Assembly: GCA_030015575.1 (NCBI GenBank)
Contig: JASDDO010000001.1
Span: 324,231,595-324,295,594, forward strand
Direction: 5' to 3'
Origin: Agapanthus africanus
Taxonomy: Eukaryota; Streptophyta; Magnoliopsida; Asparagales; Amaryllidaceae
Length of the DNA stretch: 64,000 nt
Part shown: positions 21,944 through 32,612 of the stretch, one piece after another
How the letters are laid out: each line of letters opens with the position of its first letter
Position numbering within the stretch: the stretch's first letter is position 1
Made by a program: the position numbers and the translations under genes
Notes under the pieces: generated by a model
The model's database searches: none
Seen by the model: only the letters and a program-made list of their open reading frames with translations
Told to the model about the DNA's origin: nothing

Positions 21944-23923
21944 TTATGGAGGAGATTGTGGAGTAGGAACGGATCCCAGAACAGGTGTTTTCGTGGAGTG
22001 AGAAGTGGGTCCATTCAAAGCAGAAGAAGAGGAAGGAGAGCCTTGTGAAGAACGGAGAATAGGCTCAGAAGACGAAGAAGCAGGAGACGAAGAAGAAGAA
22101 GAAGAAGAAGAAGAAGAAGCGGCCGGGGTGTCATCATTGATCCGTGTGCCGATGTTGTTTTGCAGCATCCTTCCTGATCTCAATGTGGTCACGGCACTCA
22201 CATTATGATTCTGTTGTTCAAGAGCAACATGTACATTCTGTGGGTGACCGGGATTTGGGAGTGGTTGGGACGGGAGCTTCCCCTTCTCTCGCTCGCTTAA
22301 GGCCGCATTCAGTTGTGCAATCTGGGCCTCGATGGTTTTGATGCTTTGCCCGTGAGCGGCAGTGTGTTGCACTAAGGACTGAATGGAAGACTGGATGTTT
22401 GCGGTGGATTGAGTCGATTGTTTGACGAACTCCTCCAGACTTCGTTCGAGCGAGGAAACCTTATCGTTGTTTGACGGAACAAAGTTGTTTGGTGGAAAAG
22501 AATTGTTGGGTGCAAAGTTGTTCGTCTGATTTTGGAAAGGTTGGGGTTGGAAGGGTTGCTGAAACTGCTGTTGAGTTTGTTGTTGCGCTTGTTGTTGCGG
22601 CGGAGGGGCCCTTTGGAAATTGTTGCCTTGGAATTGATTATGATTCTGATTCCAGGCGAAATTGGGGTGGTTCCTCCAACCGGGATTGTAGGTGGAAGAG
22701 TATGGATCATTCCTTGGTCTTTGCTGGAATGCAGCATTAACCTGATCCTGTCCTTGCGATGGTGGATTGTAAGGACACTCTTCGGTCAAGTGAGAAGGAT
22801 CGGAACAACAAGCGCAGATGGTACGAAGGGGAAGAACAGGGGTAGGAGCAGGAGAAGAGAATTTGCTCTCTATCGCTTCAAGCTTTCTCGTTATTGCAGC
22901 CATTTCAGCTTTCATCGCAATAGAGACGTCAAGTTGGTGAATTCCTACCCTAGACTGACCGGTAGAAGTGGATGTAGAAGAAGAAGAAGTCGGTCTGGTG
23001 CTCTCCCATTGTAGCGTTTGCTCCGCAAGGTCGTCAAAGAACTGCCACGCTTCCTCGTCCGATTTCGATAGGAAGTGGCCCTGACAGATGGTTTCCAACA
23101 ACTGCTTCGTTGCTGGGTTCAGGCCCTCGTATAAGGTTTGGCAAAGTTGCTATTTCTCTATACCGTGGTGAGGACACTGAACAAGAAGGTCTTTGTACCG
23201 GTCAAAGCACTTCCAGAAGGGTTCAGAAGGAAGCTGAGAGAATTGGTTGATTTCATTGCGAATCCTTGCGGTTTTATGATTCGGATAGAACTTTTTGAGA
23301 AACGCTTTTACAAACTCGTCCCAACTGGTTATGGAATGGGAAGCGGTGCTATACAGCCATTTTTCAGCAAGATCGCATAAAGTGAACGGAATGACCCGTA
23401 GACGTATAGCATCGTCCGACAGTTGGGTAGTTTTCATCATGGCACAGACGTCTTGAAATTTGTTGATGAAGATATAGGCATCTTCAGATTCAAGCCCATG
23501 AAATCGTGGAAGCATGTTGATGAAGTGGGGCTTAATTTCAAAATTATCCTCATTGGCCGGTGGAAGAGAAAGGCAGGTGGGAAGTGCAGAACGGGTGGGA
23601 TAGAAACGATCCTGAAGCGCAATTCGCTGCGGCGCTACAACAGGCGGTGGTGGTGGGTTATTGGTCTCCGTAGGAGGTGGAGACAATCCAGGGGTAGTCA
23701 AAGAGATGTTCGGATTAAATCCTGACATCGCGGAAGAAGAGGTTGGTGATGGTGAAGGTGAAGATGTATGAACAGAATTCCGGTCAACGTCGGAGTTGGC
23801 CGGCAAAGGAAGGGGTGAAAGAGGAGTGGACGGAGTTTCGACGTCTGAGTCGATCGCGTAGTCGGTAGCGACTAACGTAACGTGGACTAGGCGGGCGCTA
23901 GTGTCCCGAGTCCAAGCGGACAT
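21944..23923 (-). pseudogene. gag of the Athila-like element (one internal stop)
   Basis: The N-terminal part (23923-23150) holds a Retrotrans_gag capsid region (YIFINKFQDV ... WLYSTASHSITSWDEFVKAFLKKFYP). A TAG at 23152-23150 interrupts it at HGIEK. The same frame continues to 21944 with a CCHC zinc knuckle CACCSDPSHLTEEC at about 22812-22771 and long Gln/Asn-rich and Ser-rich stretches. The Ser run is encoded by a GAA/TTC microsatellite near 22085-22120. The TAA at 21946-21944 separates gag from pol in the same frame; it could be a natural gag stop or damage. A start at 23923 is the only one upstream of the capsid region. Confidence 0.88.
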
Positions 23924-25185
23924 ACACTAAACGAGTTTAGTATAGTCAAAGCGGAGAAGGTGAGGGTAAGAAAACGTCAATGGAGAAGTGCGATGGGTGG
24001 TGGGTAAGAAAATGGATTTGGCGACAAAGGGCTAATTTTTATAAAAGTTTTTGATTTTTTCTCTTTTTTTTTAGAAAGAGCTTTACAAAGATATGTATGG
24101 ATTTACGGCTTAATTAATCACAAACAAGATATGCACAATCACACCTAGATCTAGGGTCACCTAGGTCTGCTAGACCTGCTCCAGAACTTGATTGTCGAAG
24201 TAAAACTGTGTCGAGAAACGGGCTTAAAATACACTGATCACGAGGCCAGGTAAGTGCAGAGATAAGGGGTGGTTTTCCAACGCTTTCACGAAGTTCCTTA
24301 ATTAAGTAACCCTTTCTCTTTTGGCGGTTGCGCCGTTAACACTTTCCTAGACACCCCGTAAACAATATACCGTTAAGCGAGGTTCTAAACACGGTTTAAC
24401 TTCTCCTAATGAGCGTGAAGTCCTTAGGGCTGCAGTCTAGTATTTTTTAATTACAATGGATAATGCATATGCTTTTGTGATTTTTGGGGTCCTGGGAAGG
24501 GTGATGAAATCCCCACCCAATCTGAATTGGTTTCAAGCCCCTTAAGTCCGTATTAAAGAATGCAAAGCGGTAACAAATCAACTGCAGGCAATTTTTATTT
24601 TTAGCGTGGCGCAAAGAATTCTGCACAAGAACAGTTTATTGGAAGGGGGGAGAGAATTTGCGCAAAGAAGGCTGCAGAAAACACAGTTCAGTGAAGTTCA
24701 GAGGAGTGGAAGAGAGGAGAGGAACACTTACAGAGAGAATGGCACCCCAAGGCCACCAAATGGCCACGGTTCCGCGGCCTAAGCTTGCTTATGCCGCGGT
24801 ACCGCGGCAGTACTGGGGAGTTGGGGCTCTGGAAAATTTTGGTGACCTTCTGTGGCTGTCCTCTTCTTGTCTGGATTTACTGAATCTTTAGTTGCTCACT
24901 GTATCTGCTCCAGATTTCCACAGTAGACCATTTGCTTCGTTTTGATCGTTCGCGGTGTAGCCGCGAAATATGGGTCTATCTTCCCACGTCTTTGGCACTG
25001 AACTTGAACTTCATATATTCCACGTCTTGGCCACTGAACTTGAACTTTGTATTTTCTTTCACACTTGCACAAAAACTAATCAAGAATAACAAGATGGGTT
25101 TTTTTTTTACAATGTATATTTTTTTTTGTTTTGGTTATATTTATATTCATAAGTTAACCCGAAATTACACAAAGAAATAAACTAC
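23924..25185 (-). other. Leader of the Athila-like element (no gene)
   Basis: This 1.26-kb untranslated leader lies between PBS and gag. It holds a GC palindrome pair at 24762-24809 and T-rich tracts near 25098-25130. The open frames at 24658-24891 and 24932-25180 have no recognisable content. Confidence 0.7.
24762..24809 (-). other. GC palindrome pair in the gypsy leader
   Basis: GGCCACGGTTCCGCGGCC (24762-24779) and TGCCGCGGTACCGCGGCA (24792-24809; a perfect palindrome) form alternative hairpins about 377 bp downstream of the PBS. The core is the same as in the LTR palindrome and in the copia leader hairpins. Confidence 0.85.
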
Positions 25186-25207
25186 CGTCTCCCCGGCAAC
25201 GACGCCA
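25186..25207 (-). promoter_or_regulatory. tRNA-Asp-type primer binding site
   Basis: The minus strand reads TGGCGTCGTTGCCGGGGA followed by GACGG. This is complementary to a plant tRNA-Asp 3' end (CCCCGGCAACGGCGCCA) with one mismatch. It lies two bases from the LTR end. Confidence 0.85.
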
Positions 25208-26175
25208 TTTGATTGGTAGAGATTCTGCGTGTTCAAGTTTAATTAATTACCGCAATCAAGACGGTTTCGCTTGTAGCTAGCCGGTTGAGTACGGGTTTTT
25301 CTTAGTGAGATGGGAATCTTTTTCTATGTGCTTTAACGAGTCAAGTCCAGTTTTCCAGATTTGTTTGTGATAATCTAAGTGTTAAAATGATATGTAAAGA
25401 GAGCTTGTTAGGGTTAGGATTAGGTTAGTTTGAGTTAGGAGTCCCTCATTTCTTTCATTGCCACTCTTAATATCGGTGTTACGGTAATCGGCAACAACGG
25501 GGATTAGCACGACTAGGAAGGAACTTGCGAGTATAAGCTAGGCTTTCCAACGCATAAGTTCTTCCTTTTGGTGCTTGTCCGTCCGTTCTTGGCTCTTAGC
25601 CATAACCTCCGGTTAATTCAACCACAACCGGTCTCACTACGGAATCACCGCTATCATGTTGGATAGGGTGCCGTAAGGAGCGGATTGTGGTTCAATTAAC
25701 GGGAGTCGATTTAAGATGTTGGGCAAGGAAAGAGTGAGAGAGATTTCCTTCTCTCAAACTTCCCTTATCCTACCCTAACAAGTATGAAACTACTCACACA
25801 TCATAATGGAAAGAAAACAAAACAAAAGAGGAAGATAGAAAGAAGGAGATTAGAAGATAACAACTAGCTATTTGCGACCTCACCTTGGCAAGGATCAAGC
25901 GTAAGCATCATGGTTGTTTTAATGATAAAGGAAAAGAGAAAAGAAAGAAACAACAAGAAATAACAACAACTAAGTTAACAAATTAAAATTACAAGCAATT
26001 ATAAAAGAACAAGACAAGCATGATAAGTAAAAGAATCTTCTTTATTCATCATTCTTCACTCACAAAGCTCACTACAAGTTTTAATGGAGAAGAGATGAGA
26101 AGAGGAAGAAGAAACAAGTATTCTAAACCTAGAAAAATACAAGATTATGCACCCTTGGCTTCACAAGGTTCTGGG

Positions 26176-26185
26176 CTATTTATAG
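26176..26185 (-). promoter_or_regulatory. TATA-like box of the gypsy LTR
   Basis: This is CTATAAATAG on the minus strand, repeated at 15736-15745 in the other LTR. It is a plausible core promoter, with transcription running towards lower coordinates. Confidence 0.55.
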
Positions 26186-26275
26186 GCTGGAGAATGAAAA
26201 CCTAGGGTAACAATCAGAACTAGCATGGAATGGCCATTCTGCCCCCCCAAAACTCTGCACATGCGGCGCCTATAT

Positions 26276-26324
26276 GGCCGCGGAACCGCGGCCTAGACCC
26301 CCCTTTGGCCGCGGTTCCGCGGCC
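26276..26324 (-). other. Double GC palindrome in the complete gypsy LTR
   Basis: GGCCGCGGAACCGCGGCC at 26276-26293 and its exact reverse complement at 26307-26324, separated by 13 bases. The spacer differs slightly from the other LTR, whereas both palindromes are unchanged. Confidence 0.9.
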
Positions 26325-26785
26325 GTATGAAGGAGTTGGGCTGTCTGCTTTTTTGGGCTTCCCTGGTTTTTCTTGTACTTTATTCTGGCATATGATTTTT
26401 CTCAGATTTTCTTCACGATTTTTCCAGAATTTCTGTTGAGCAAAAGGTGATTTGATGTGTATCTTTTTGTCATGATTTCCTCGAGCCCCGTGTAGATTTC
26501 TTGGATCTTGTGCTGCCATTGAGCCTTATGCATGAAAACGACATTGATTTGACATTTTGTCTCTTAAACTGGTGTGTGGCAACAGACGGATAAAGAGCGG
26601 AGATCCGTGTTTTATCTGTGGTTGGCAGGAACCCGGGTTTTGTCGTGTTTTTCCATGACTTTCACCATTTAGAGCCGAGAACCTGTATCCTGCAATTGAC
26701 TAGCAAACACGGCTCAAGAGTATCTACCGATATGCAATGTGATAAAAATTGGGCGGTATGAAAATGCAAAAATCTGATATGAACA

Positions 26786-29737
26786 ATCGTTGGCAGCGAT
26801 GTATTCAGCCTCCATCGTCGAGTCTGCCACGGTTTCCTGCTTAGAACTCTTCCAGCTAACCGCCTCTCCGTAAAGGGTAAAGACAAATCCCGACTGCGAC
26901 TTAGAGTCGTCCTTATCACTCTGGAAGCTTGAATCGGTAAAGGACTCCACTTGGAGTTCTCCGTTACCATACACCAAGAGCATCTCTTTAGTCCTTCGCA
27001 AGTACTTGAGAATGCTCTTCACAGTTGTCCAGTGACTCTCTCCAGGATCAACTTGATACCTGCTCACTACACTTAGTGAGTATGCTACATCAGGTCTGGT
27101 ACATAGCATCGCGTACATGATAGAGCCTACAGCCGAAGCATAGGGTATCCCTTGCATGCGAGCTCTCTCCAAATCAGTCTTGGGAGACATCTCTTTGGAG
27201 AGATTGACTCCAGAGATCGTGGGCAAGTTCCCACGCTTGGATTCTTCCATACTAAACCTCTTTAGTATGGTGTCAATGTACCTGGATTGGGACAATCCCA
27301 ATATCCGTTTGGATCTATCTCTATAGATCCTTATTCCCAATATGCAGGAGGCATCACCAAGATCTTTCATTGAGAATCTTTGTGATAAGAAGAGCTTGAC
27401 CGATTGCAGCATAGGAATATCATTTCCTATCAAGAGTATGTCGTCCACGTACAATACGAGGAAGACAACCTTACTCTCTGCTACCTTCTTGTAGATACAA
27501 GGTTCATCTGGGTTTTTGACGAAATCAAACTCTTTGATAACGACGTCAAAGCAGATGTTCCAACTCCGCGATGCTTGCTTTAATCCATAAATGGATTTAA
27601 GCAGCTTGCACACTTTCTCGCTGCTCCCACTATTTATGAAGCCCTCTGGCTGAGTCATGTACACGCACTCTTCTAAATCACCGTTTAGAAAAGCGGTCTT
27701 AACATCCATTTGCCAGATTTCGTAGTCATGATATGCAGCGATGGCAAGCATGATCCGGATGGATTTAAGCATAGCCACTGGAGAAAAGGTTTCGTCATAG
27801 TCCACACCTGGTCTTTGACGAAAACCCTTTGCTACAAGTCTAGCTTTGAAAGTCTCCACTTTCCTATCTACACCAAATTTTTTCTTGAAGATCCACTTGC
27901 TCCCAATGGGTTTTACCCCTTCAAGAGCAACATCCAAAGTCCATACTTTGTTGGTGTACATTGATTCCATCTCGGACCGCATTGCATCCAGCCATTTCAC
28001 TGAGTCTCTACTCGTGATGGCCTGCTCGAAGCTAGTTGGGTCATCATCCTCCATGATGCAATCCTCGCTCCCACCATCCATGAGAAAACCGTAGTATCTC
28101 TCAGGTTGGCGAGGAACCCTACTAGATCGGCGGAGAGGCTGGGGTTCGTCGGGTACTACTGAATCCTCTGGTTCCACCAGATCTTCTGTTGTAGCTTCTG
28201 TAGCTGGAACCTCTTCCAGTTCTACCTCATGACCACTAATCTCTTTTTCAAGAAATTCCTTTTCTAAAAAAGTGGCATGCCGAGAAACAAACACTCTTTG
28301 TTCCTCAGGGTGGTAGAAGATATACCCTTGTGAATTTTTGGGATATCCTATAAATTTGCATAGAACAGACCGTGCCTCGAGTTTGTCCGGATTTTGTTGT
28401 TTGACATAGGCTGGACAACCCCATATCTTAACATAGTTAAGACATGGTCTCTTCCCTTTCCATATCTCATATGGAGTGGTAGGCACTGATTTGGTGGGGA
28501 CCATATTCAATAGATGTATGGCTGTCTCAAGCGCATACCCCTAGAAGGAAATAGGTAACTCAGCTGTGCTCATCATAGAGCGCACCATATCTAATAGGGT
28601 GCGGTTCCTCCGTTCTGATACACCGTTGTGCTGTGGTGTATATGGAGGAGTCAGCTGAGAGAGAATCCCATTCTCTTTTAGGAAGTCCAGGAATTCATTG
28701 CTTAAGTATTCTCCTCCTCGATCAGATCGAAGGATTTTAATACTTTTTCCGGTTTGGTTCTCGACTTCTTGTTTATATTCTCTAAATTTCTCAAAAGCTT
28801 CAGACTTGTGTCTTATTAAGTACACATGTCCGTATCTTGAGAGATCGTCAGTGAATGTAATGAAGTACGAAGAACCATCCCTGGCATGTGTAGACATGGG
28901 ACCGCATATATCACTATGTATTAGTCCCAAGAGTTCGGTAACTCTTTCTCCGTGTCCCTTAAACGGAGTTTTGGTCATCTTGCCTTTGAGACATGACTGG
29001 CAAGTGTCATAAGATGAAAATTCGAATGGTTTCAAATATCCATCTTTATGCAACTTTGCCAGTCGTGTCACATTGATGTGACCCAGTCTACAATGCCATA
29101 AGAAGGATTCGTTCAGTTCTGAACTCTTCCTCTTGTGTGTGTTTGTTATGCTCAGAACTGTTGATTGATTTAGAACATAAATACCATTGCACAACGTGCC
29201 TGATCCAACCAACTTTTGATTACGGAAAATGTTCATAACATTATCCTGTAATACAAAATTATATCCCTCTTTACTCAATAAAGAAACCGATATAATGTTG
29301 CATATCAGGTTCGGCATGTAATAGCATTCGTTCAGAACTAATGTATTACCAGTTGGTAATACAAGGTGATATTCCCCGACAGTCTTAGCTGCAAGAATTG
29401 CACCATTTCCAACTCTAATGTCTTTATCACCTTCTCCAAGTTCTCTACCTTTTCTAAGCCCATGTAACTGATTACATATATGGGATCCTGACCCGGTATC
29501 TAATACCCAGGACGTAGGGCAAATGGAGAAACAGTTCTCTGTAACAAACACACCCGAAGAAAATGCATCACCATGTACTTTCTTCAATCGGGTGGCATGG
29601 GAATCCTGGTATTCCCCTATATCCTGTTCATTCCTATAACTCTTATAAGAAAGAACGGAACCAACGTTCCCCAGCACAGTATAACATGCGGGTTCGGTCA
29701 ATACATCCATATTATTATCTTTATTAGGGCATGGCAT
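26786..29737 (-). pseudogene. pol of element C: protease, integrase, RT, RNase H; gag replaced by a short N-terminus
   Basis: The start at 29737 (MPCPNKDNN) is in the same sequence context as the gag start of B, with aligned upstream leader. Only about 70 codons separate it from the protease motif LDTGSGSHIC, against about 300 in A and B, and no capsid domain or zinc knuckle is present. Then come HHCC, the integrase core (HSDICGP, RSDRGGEY, SERRNRT), RT with YVDD and RNase H to MEAEYIAAND, where the Athila-like LTR cuts the frame. A single TAG at 28543-28541 replaces a Trp codon between integrase and RT; the frame continues unchanged at 28510. Otherwise the frame is open over 2.9 kb. The N-terminal LTEPACYTVLG stretch has a counterpart in G (FTEPSYNTLVFG near 35865). 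Confidence 0.92.
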
Positions 29738-30190
29738 GGTCGCTACCTGGAGAGAGAGAGAAGAAAACACTTTAGCGTATGCTCTTGCAAGATCAGATTG
29801 GTTATTATCTTATCTAATCAGGATGGCTCCCACTGGTTTTTATCAAATCTTCCTTCAAACCCTAAAAGGAAAGACTAGCCGGGATTAATTACACACTACA
29901 AGTTCGCCAATCTTTCAGCCAGGCCAGTGTCGGTACTTTGAGGGAGGTTCCCCGTGCTTTCGCACGGACCTAATTAAAGTAAACCTCGTTTTCCCAGAGG
30001 CGTAACCCCGTTGATACCTTTCTAGACACCTACTTGATCGGCTAATTGTAATGTGTAAAACTCTCCCAGGAGTAACTCTTACTCGCAGTGGGTATCGGGA
30101 TCCAACTATCTCATAGAAGGTATGCAATCTCATTGCAAATTTCAACACTTGAAATTCCCGATAATGCTTTTGCCCCTAGCGTGCTATGAC

Positions 30191-30384
30191 CTTGACGAAA
30201 GCCAACAAACCACAGCCCGCTAGTCAAGTTCAACCCGTACATTTCTTGACTGAATTAAACCCACCCGCACGACCCTTGACGAAAGCCAACAAAGCCGTAC
30301 GACTACCCTAATCCAGTCGCATCATATGCAGCAGATAAGCAGCACATAGCTACCGCACACTACACCTTGACGAAAGCCAACAAA
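30191..30384 (-). repeat. Three iterated 19-bp leader motifs of C
   Basis: CTTGACGAAAGCCAACAAA occurs at 30191, 30275 and 30366 (plus-strand starts), spaced 84 and 91 bp. The third copy is flanked by CTACA/TGTAG, so it could sit in a small loop. B has the same motif with 85 and 93 bp spacing. Confidence 0.85.
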
Positions 30385-30527
30385 TGTAGCACGAATACTA
30401 TATGCAACTTATCTGAAATGACGGAGGGCTACGCAGGTTTTTCTGAAAACCATGAGCGTAATGAATTTGATATCGTTGTAGAATCAAATGAAGTTTTGAA
30501 ATGGAGTGATTTTGAGGCTTTTCTAGT

Positions 30528-30777
30528 TTTGCTAAAGGGGTCACTCCCGGTGAAGGGATCGTCGGCTCTTTCCTCGTCGAATGAGGTGCGGGATATATCA
30601 TATATATCACTGTGCAAAGCAGAAACTATAGAAGCAATCAAAAGTCAAACCGAGTGTGCAGCATCTGCCAGTTATTTGCTAAAGGAGTCACTCCCGGTGA
30701 AGGGATCTCGGTCCTTTCCTCATCGAATAAGGTGCAGGGTATATCATATATACCGCTATGCAGAGCAAGAACTGTAG
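30528..30777 (-). repeat. Tandem duplication in the C leader
   Basis: Two units of about 100 bp of clear similarity, offset by about 147 bp, each begin TTTGCTAAAGG and contain CACTCCCGGTGAAGGGATC. F has a related doubled unit at about 39820-40040, and G has one copy at about 35085-35170. Confidence 0.75.
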
Positions 30778-32333
30778 CTACCTGTTTTATTTAAAATTTG
30801 ATTCTACAACATCATTTGGTTTCTTTTATTTCATTAATCACATTAATGAAGTCCCATCATTTAAGTCACCTAAACATCACAGAAAAATACGACGTACACT
30901 TATGCCATCCGCATTCGCCTGAATGTCCCCTCGTGCACCGTTAGGTTAGGTAACTAACGGCAGAGCAGGGCAGGGCTAGTGCGGGTGCAAAACATAAGTA
31001 ACGTCTATATAATATATCATATATACTATATACTGTATCTATCACAGAACATCACATGATCACATCACAGATATCGCAGCAGAAGAAACATATGAAACAT
31101 TGGATATACTAGGACGTCCGTGTTTTCAATACGAGCCAGTATAAAACACGGATTCCACAGTCGTGACGAATAGCCAATCCCACACCCCTAGACCCCTACG
31201 AGAGCGGCAAGCAACCCTACCAATTCTAGGGTTAGGAGACCCGGACTCGACTCCTCGAGATGGTCTCCCACTGGACCTTAGAACCCGGTTACTTGTGCTC
31301 CCCTCCTTGGGTCTATCCTAATGCGGAAAAGTAAATAATATACAAAGGGGTGACATCTTCCGCAACCTGGAAGTGCCCCAATAAAAGAATATTACATACA
31401 AGTTTTTACATGAATGAAAATGAAAAACACTCATCTCACATAAAAACCCCCGGCTATTCAAACACGACAATCCAATATAACATATCCAGCAACACATAAC
31501 ATCACATGTCATCAACGTAAGTAAATATGCGCATCCCAATTGTCGTTGACATATAGCAACGAAACCGGCGATATCACATATTACACTTACGGTCACAGAA
31601 AAGAAAGTGTAAAACTACAACAGTTGGAATCCACAACCTTATTAGACATCGCATGCCTAATCAAATGAAATACTTAGACATCACATGCCTAACAATTATA
31701 AACCCCGCATTTTAGTCCCATTATCGAAAACTCTTTTCAATATCAAGTGAGACTAAACCGCTAGATTTATAACATTCATCCAGTTATCTCATAACTGTTT
31801 GTGAATTCCAATTATTGTATCCCATTCCGGATAAATAGAAAATATTAAACTTTCCGATCGAACAATCGAACACCCAAGTTTTCCCGAAACCGTTCAACAC
31901 ATGAAATAGGTTCAAAGACATTCACTTCATGCCTCAGTACCAACGGTCCAGCCGTAGAAGGGTCAAGCCAACGCCTCACATGTGGCACGCCGTACTGCCC
32001 CAAACCCGAAGGTTCAAAGCGCAGTTCTAGACGGTCACATAATCGAGTTAAGGTTTGTTGTCTTCTAGAGGGACCATCGCGTTACTTGCACTACTCAGAA
32101 CGTCTTTAAACCACAGAAAAATCCAACACTTGGAAATTTTCCGGCAGGGGAAAAGTTGGGTATTTATATCCGGTCGAACCTTTTAACATATTCTTAAATT
32201 ATCCGGAAAGCCACATAGACAAAATTTTATAATCCGATCGAATCTTTGATTCCTGATACAACCCCAGAATACTCAACTCTTGAGTCAATTTAAAAATTCC
32301 CAGAAAACTCAGCATAATATAATAGGAGTTACT

Positions 32334-32444
32334 GTGCAAACTGGGAATGATGATGTCATCAAAGGGCCGCGGAACCGCCGCAGAAGCTAGGCTTCTGCCG
32401 CGGTTCCGCCGCAGCTTTGTGGTATCAATGGTCAAATTTTGCAC
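32334..32444 (-). other. Leader hairpin of C, 111 bp
   Basis: The centre is at 32389. The tip GCAGAAGC-TAG-GCTTCTGC is flanked by GCCGCGGAACC and GGTTCCGCCGC arms; the outer ends GTGCAAA (32334-32340) and TTTGCAC (32438-32444) are exact complements in register. It is 155 bp downstream of the PBS. The middle of the stem is imperfect. Confidence 0.85.
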
Positions 32445-32598
32445 CGTAATTCTTATAATTCCCTGCTGAATTTTTTAAGCATTTTTAATCTGGAAAAAAC
32501 CCAGTTTTTAGAAAAAGTCCAGAGAGCATTTTGGTTTTTAGGGTTTCGGTTCGATCGGGTTTCAAACGTCGTCTACACTTCGCCTAAGGCTCTAGCTA

Positions 32599-32611
32599 GG
32601 CTCTGATACCA
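32599..32611 (-). promoter_or_regulatory. Primer binding site of C
   Basis: TGGTATCAGAGCC on the minus strand, one base from the LTR at 32613. Confidence 0.9.
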
Positions 32612-32612
32612 C

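Larger units (their letters stand above)
15396..26785 (-). mobile_element. Athila-like Ty3/gypsy retrotransposon
   Basis: This is a minus-strand element with 5' LTR 26785-25210, a tRNA-Asp-type PBS, leader, gag, pol in the order PR-RT-RH-INT (gypsy order), a 1.68-kb non-coding 3' region, PPT and a 3' LTR (16344-15396) missing its last 626 bp. The integrase resembles Athila-type elements ([14 protein letters not shown] and [10 protein letters not shown] motifs, no chromodomain). Its right flank is the RNase H of copia C, so it was inserted into C. Its left end was lost in a deletion that joined it to D. Gag and pol share one frame broken by three stop codons. The Athila assignment is by motif memory and could be another non-chromoviral lineage. 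Confidence 0.85.
25210..26785 (-). repeat. 5' LTR of the Athila-like element, complete
   Basis: This 1576-bp LTR runs TGATTGGTAG to GATATGAACA on the plus strand (TG...CA). It contains a TATA-like CTATAAATAG on the minus strand at 26176-26185. The double GC palindrome at 26276-26324 lies just upstream of it, which places the palindrome in U3. Confidence 0.9.
29738..32598 (-). other. Leader of element C (no gene)
   Basis: In transcription order it holds the hairpin (32444-32334), a part homologous to the H leader (to about 31204), the conserved GTTAG/CTAAC block (about 31000-30891), a tandem duplication of about 147 bp (about 30777-30528) and three copies of the 19-bp motif (30366, 30275, 30191). 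Short open frames near 30400-30790 fall in the duplication and look fortuitous. Confidence 0.75.

Noticed and set aside
22532-23014. 160-codon plus-strand frame over gypsy gag
   Set aside because: Antisense of the Gln/Ser-rich gag coding sequence; composition follows the codons of the real strand.
26276-26324. GC palindromes read as bacterial-type terminators
   Set aside because: The window is plant retrotransposon DNA; the palindromes lie in U3 or leader, not after genes, and have no U-tract.
30191-30384. Regularly spaced 19-bp motifs as a CRISPR-like array
   Set aside because: Only three degenerate copies per element with unequal 65-74-bp spacers, inside an LTR element leader of a plant.
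30367-30777. 136-codon plus-strand frame in the C leader
   Set aside because: It spans the tandem duplication on the non-transcribed strand of the leader; the B and A leaders do not keep it.
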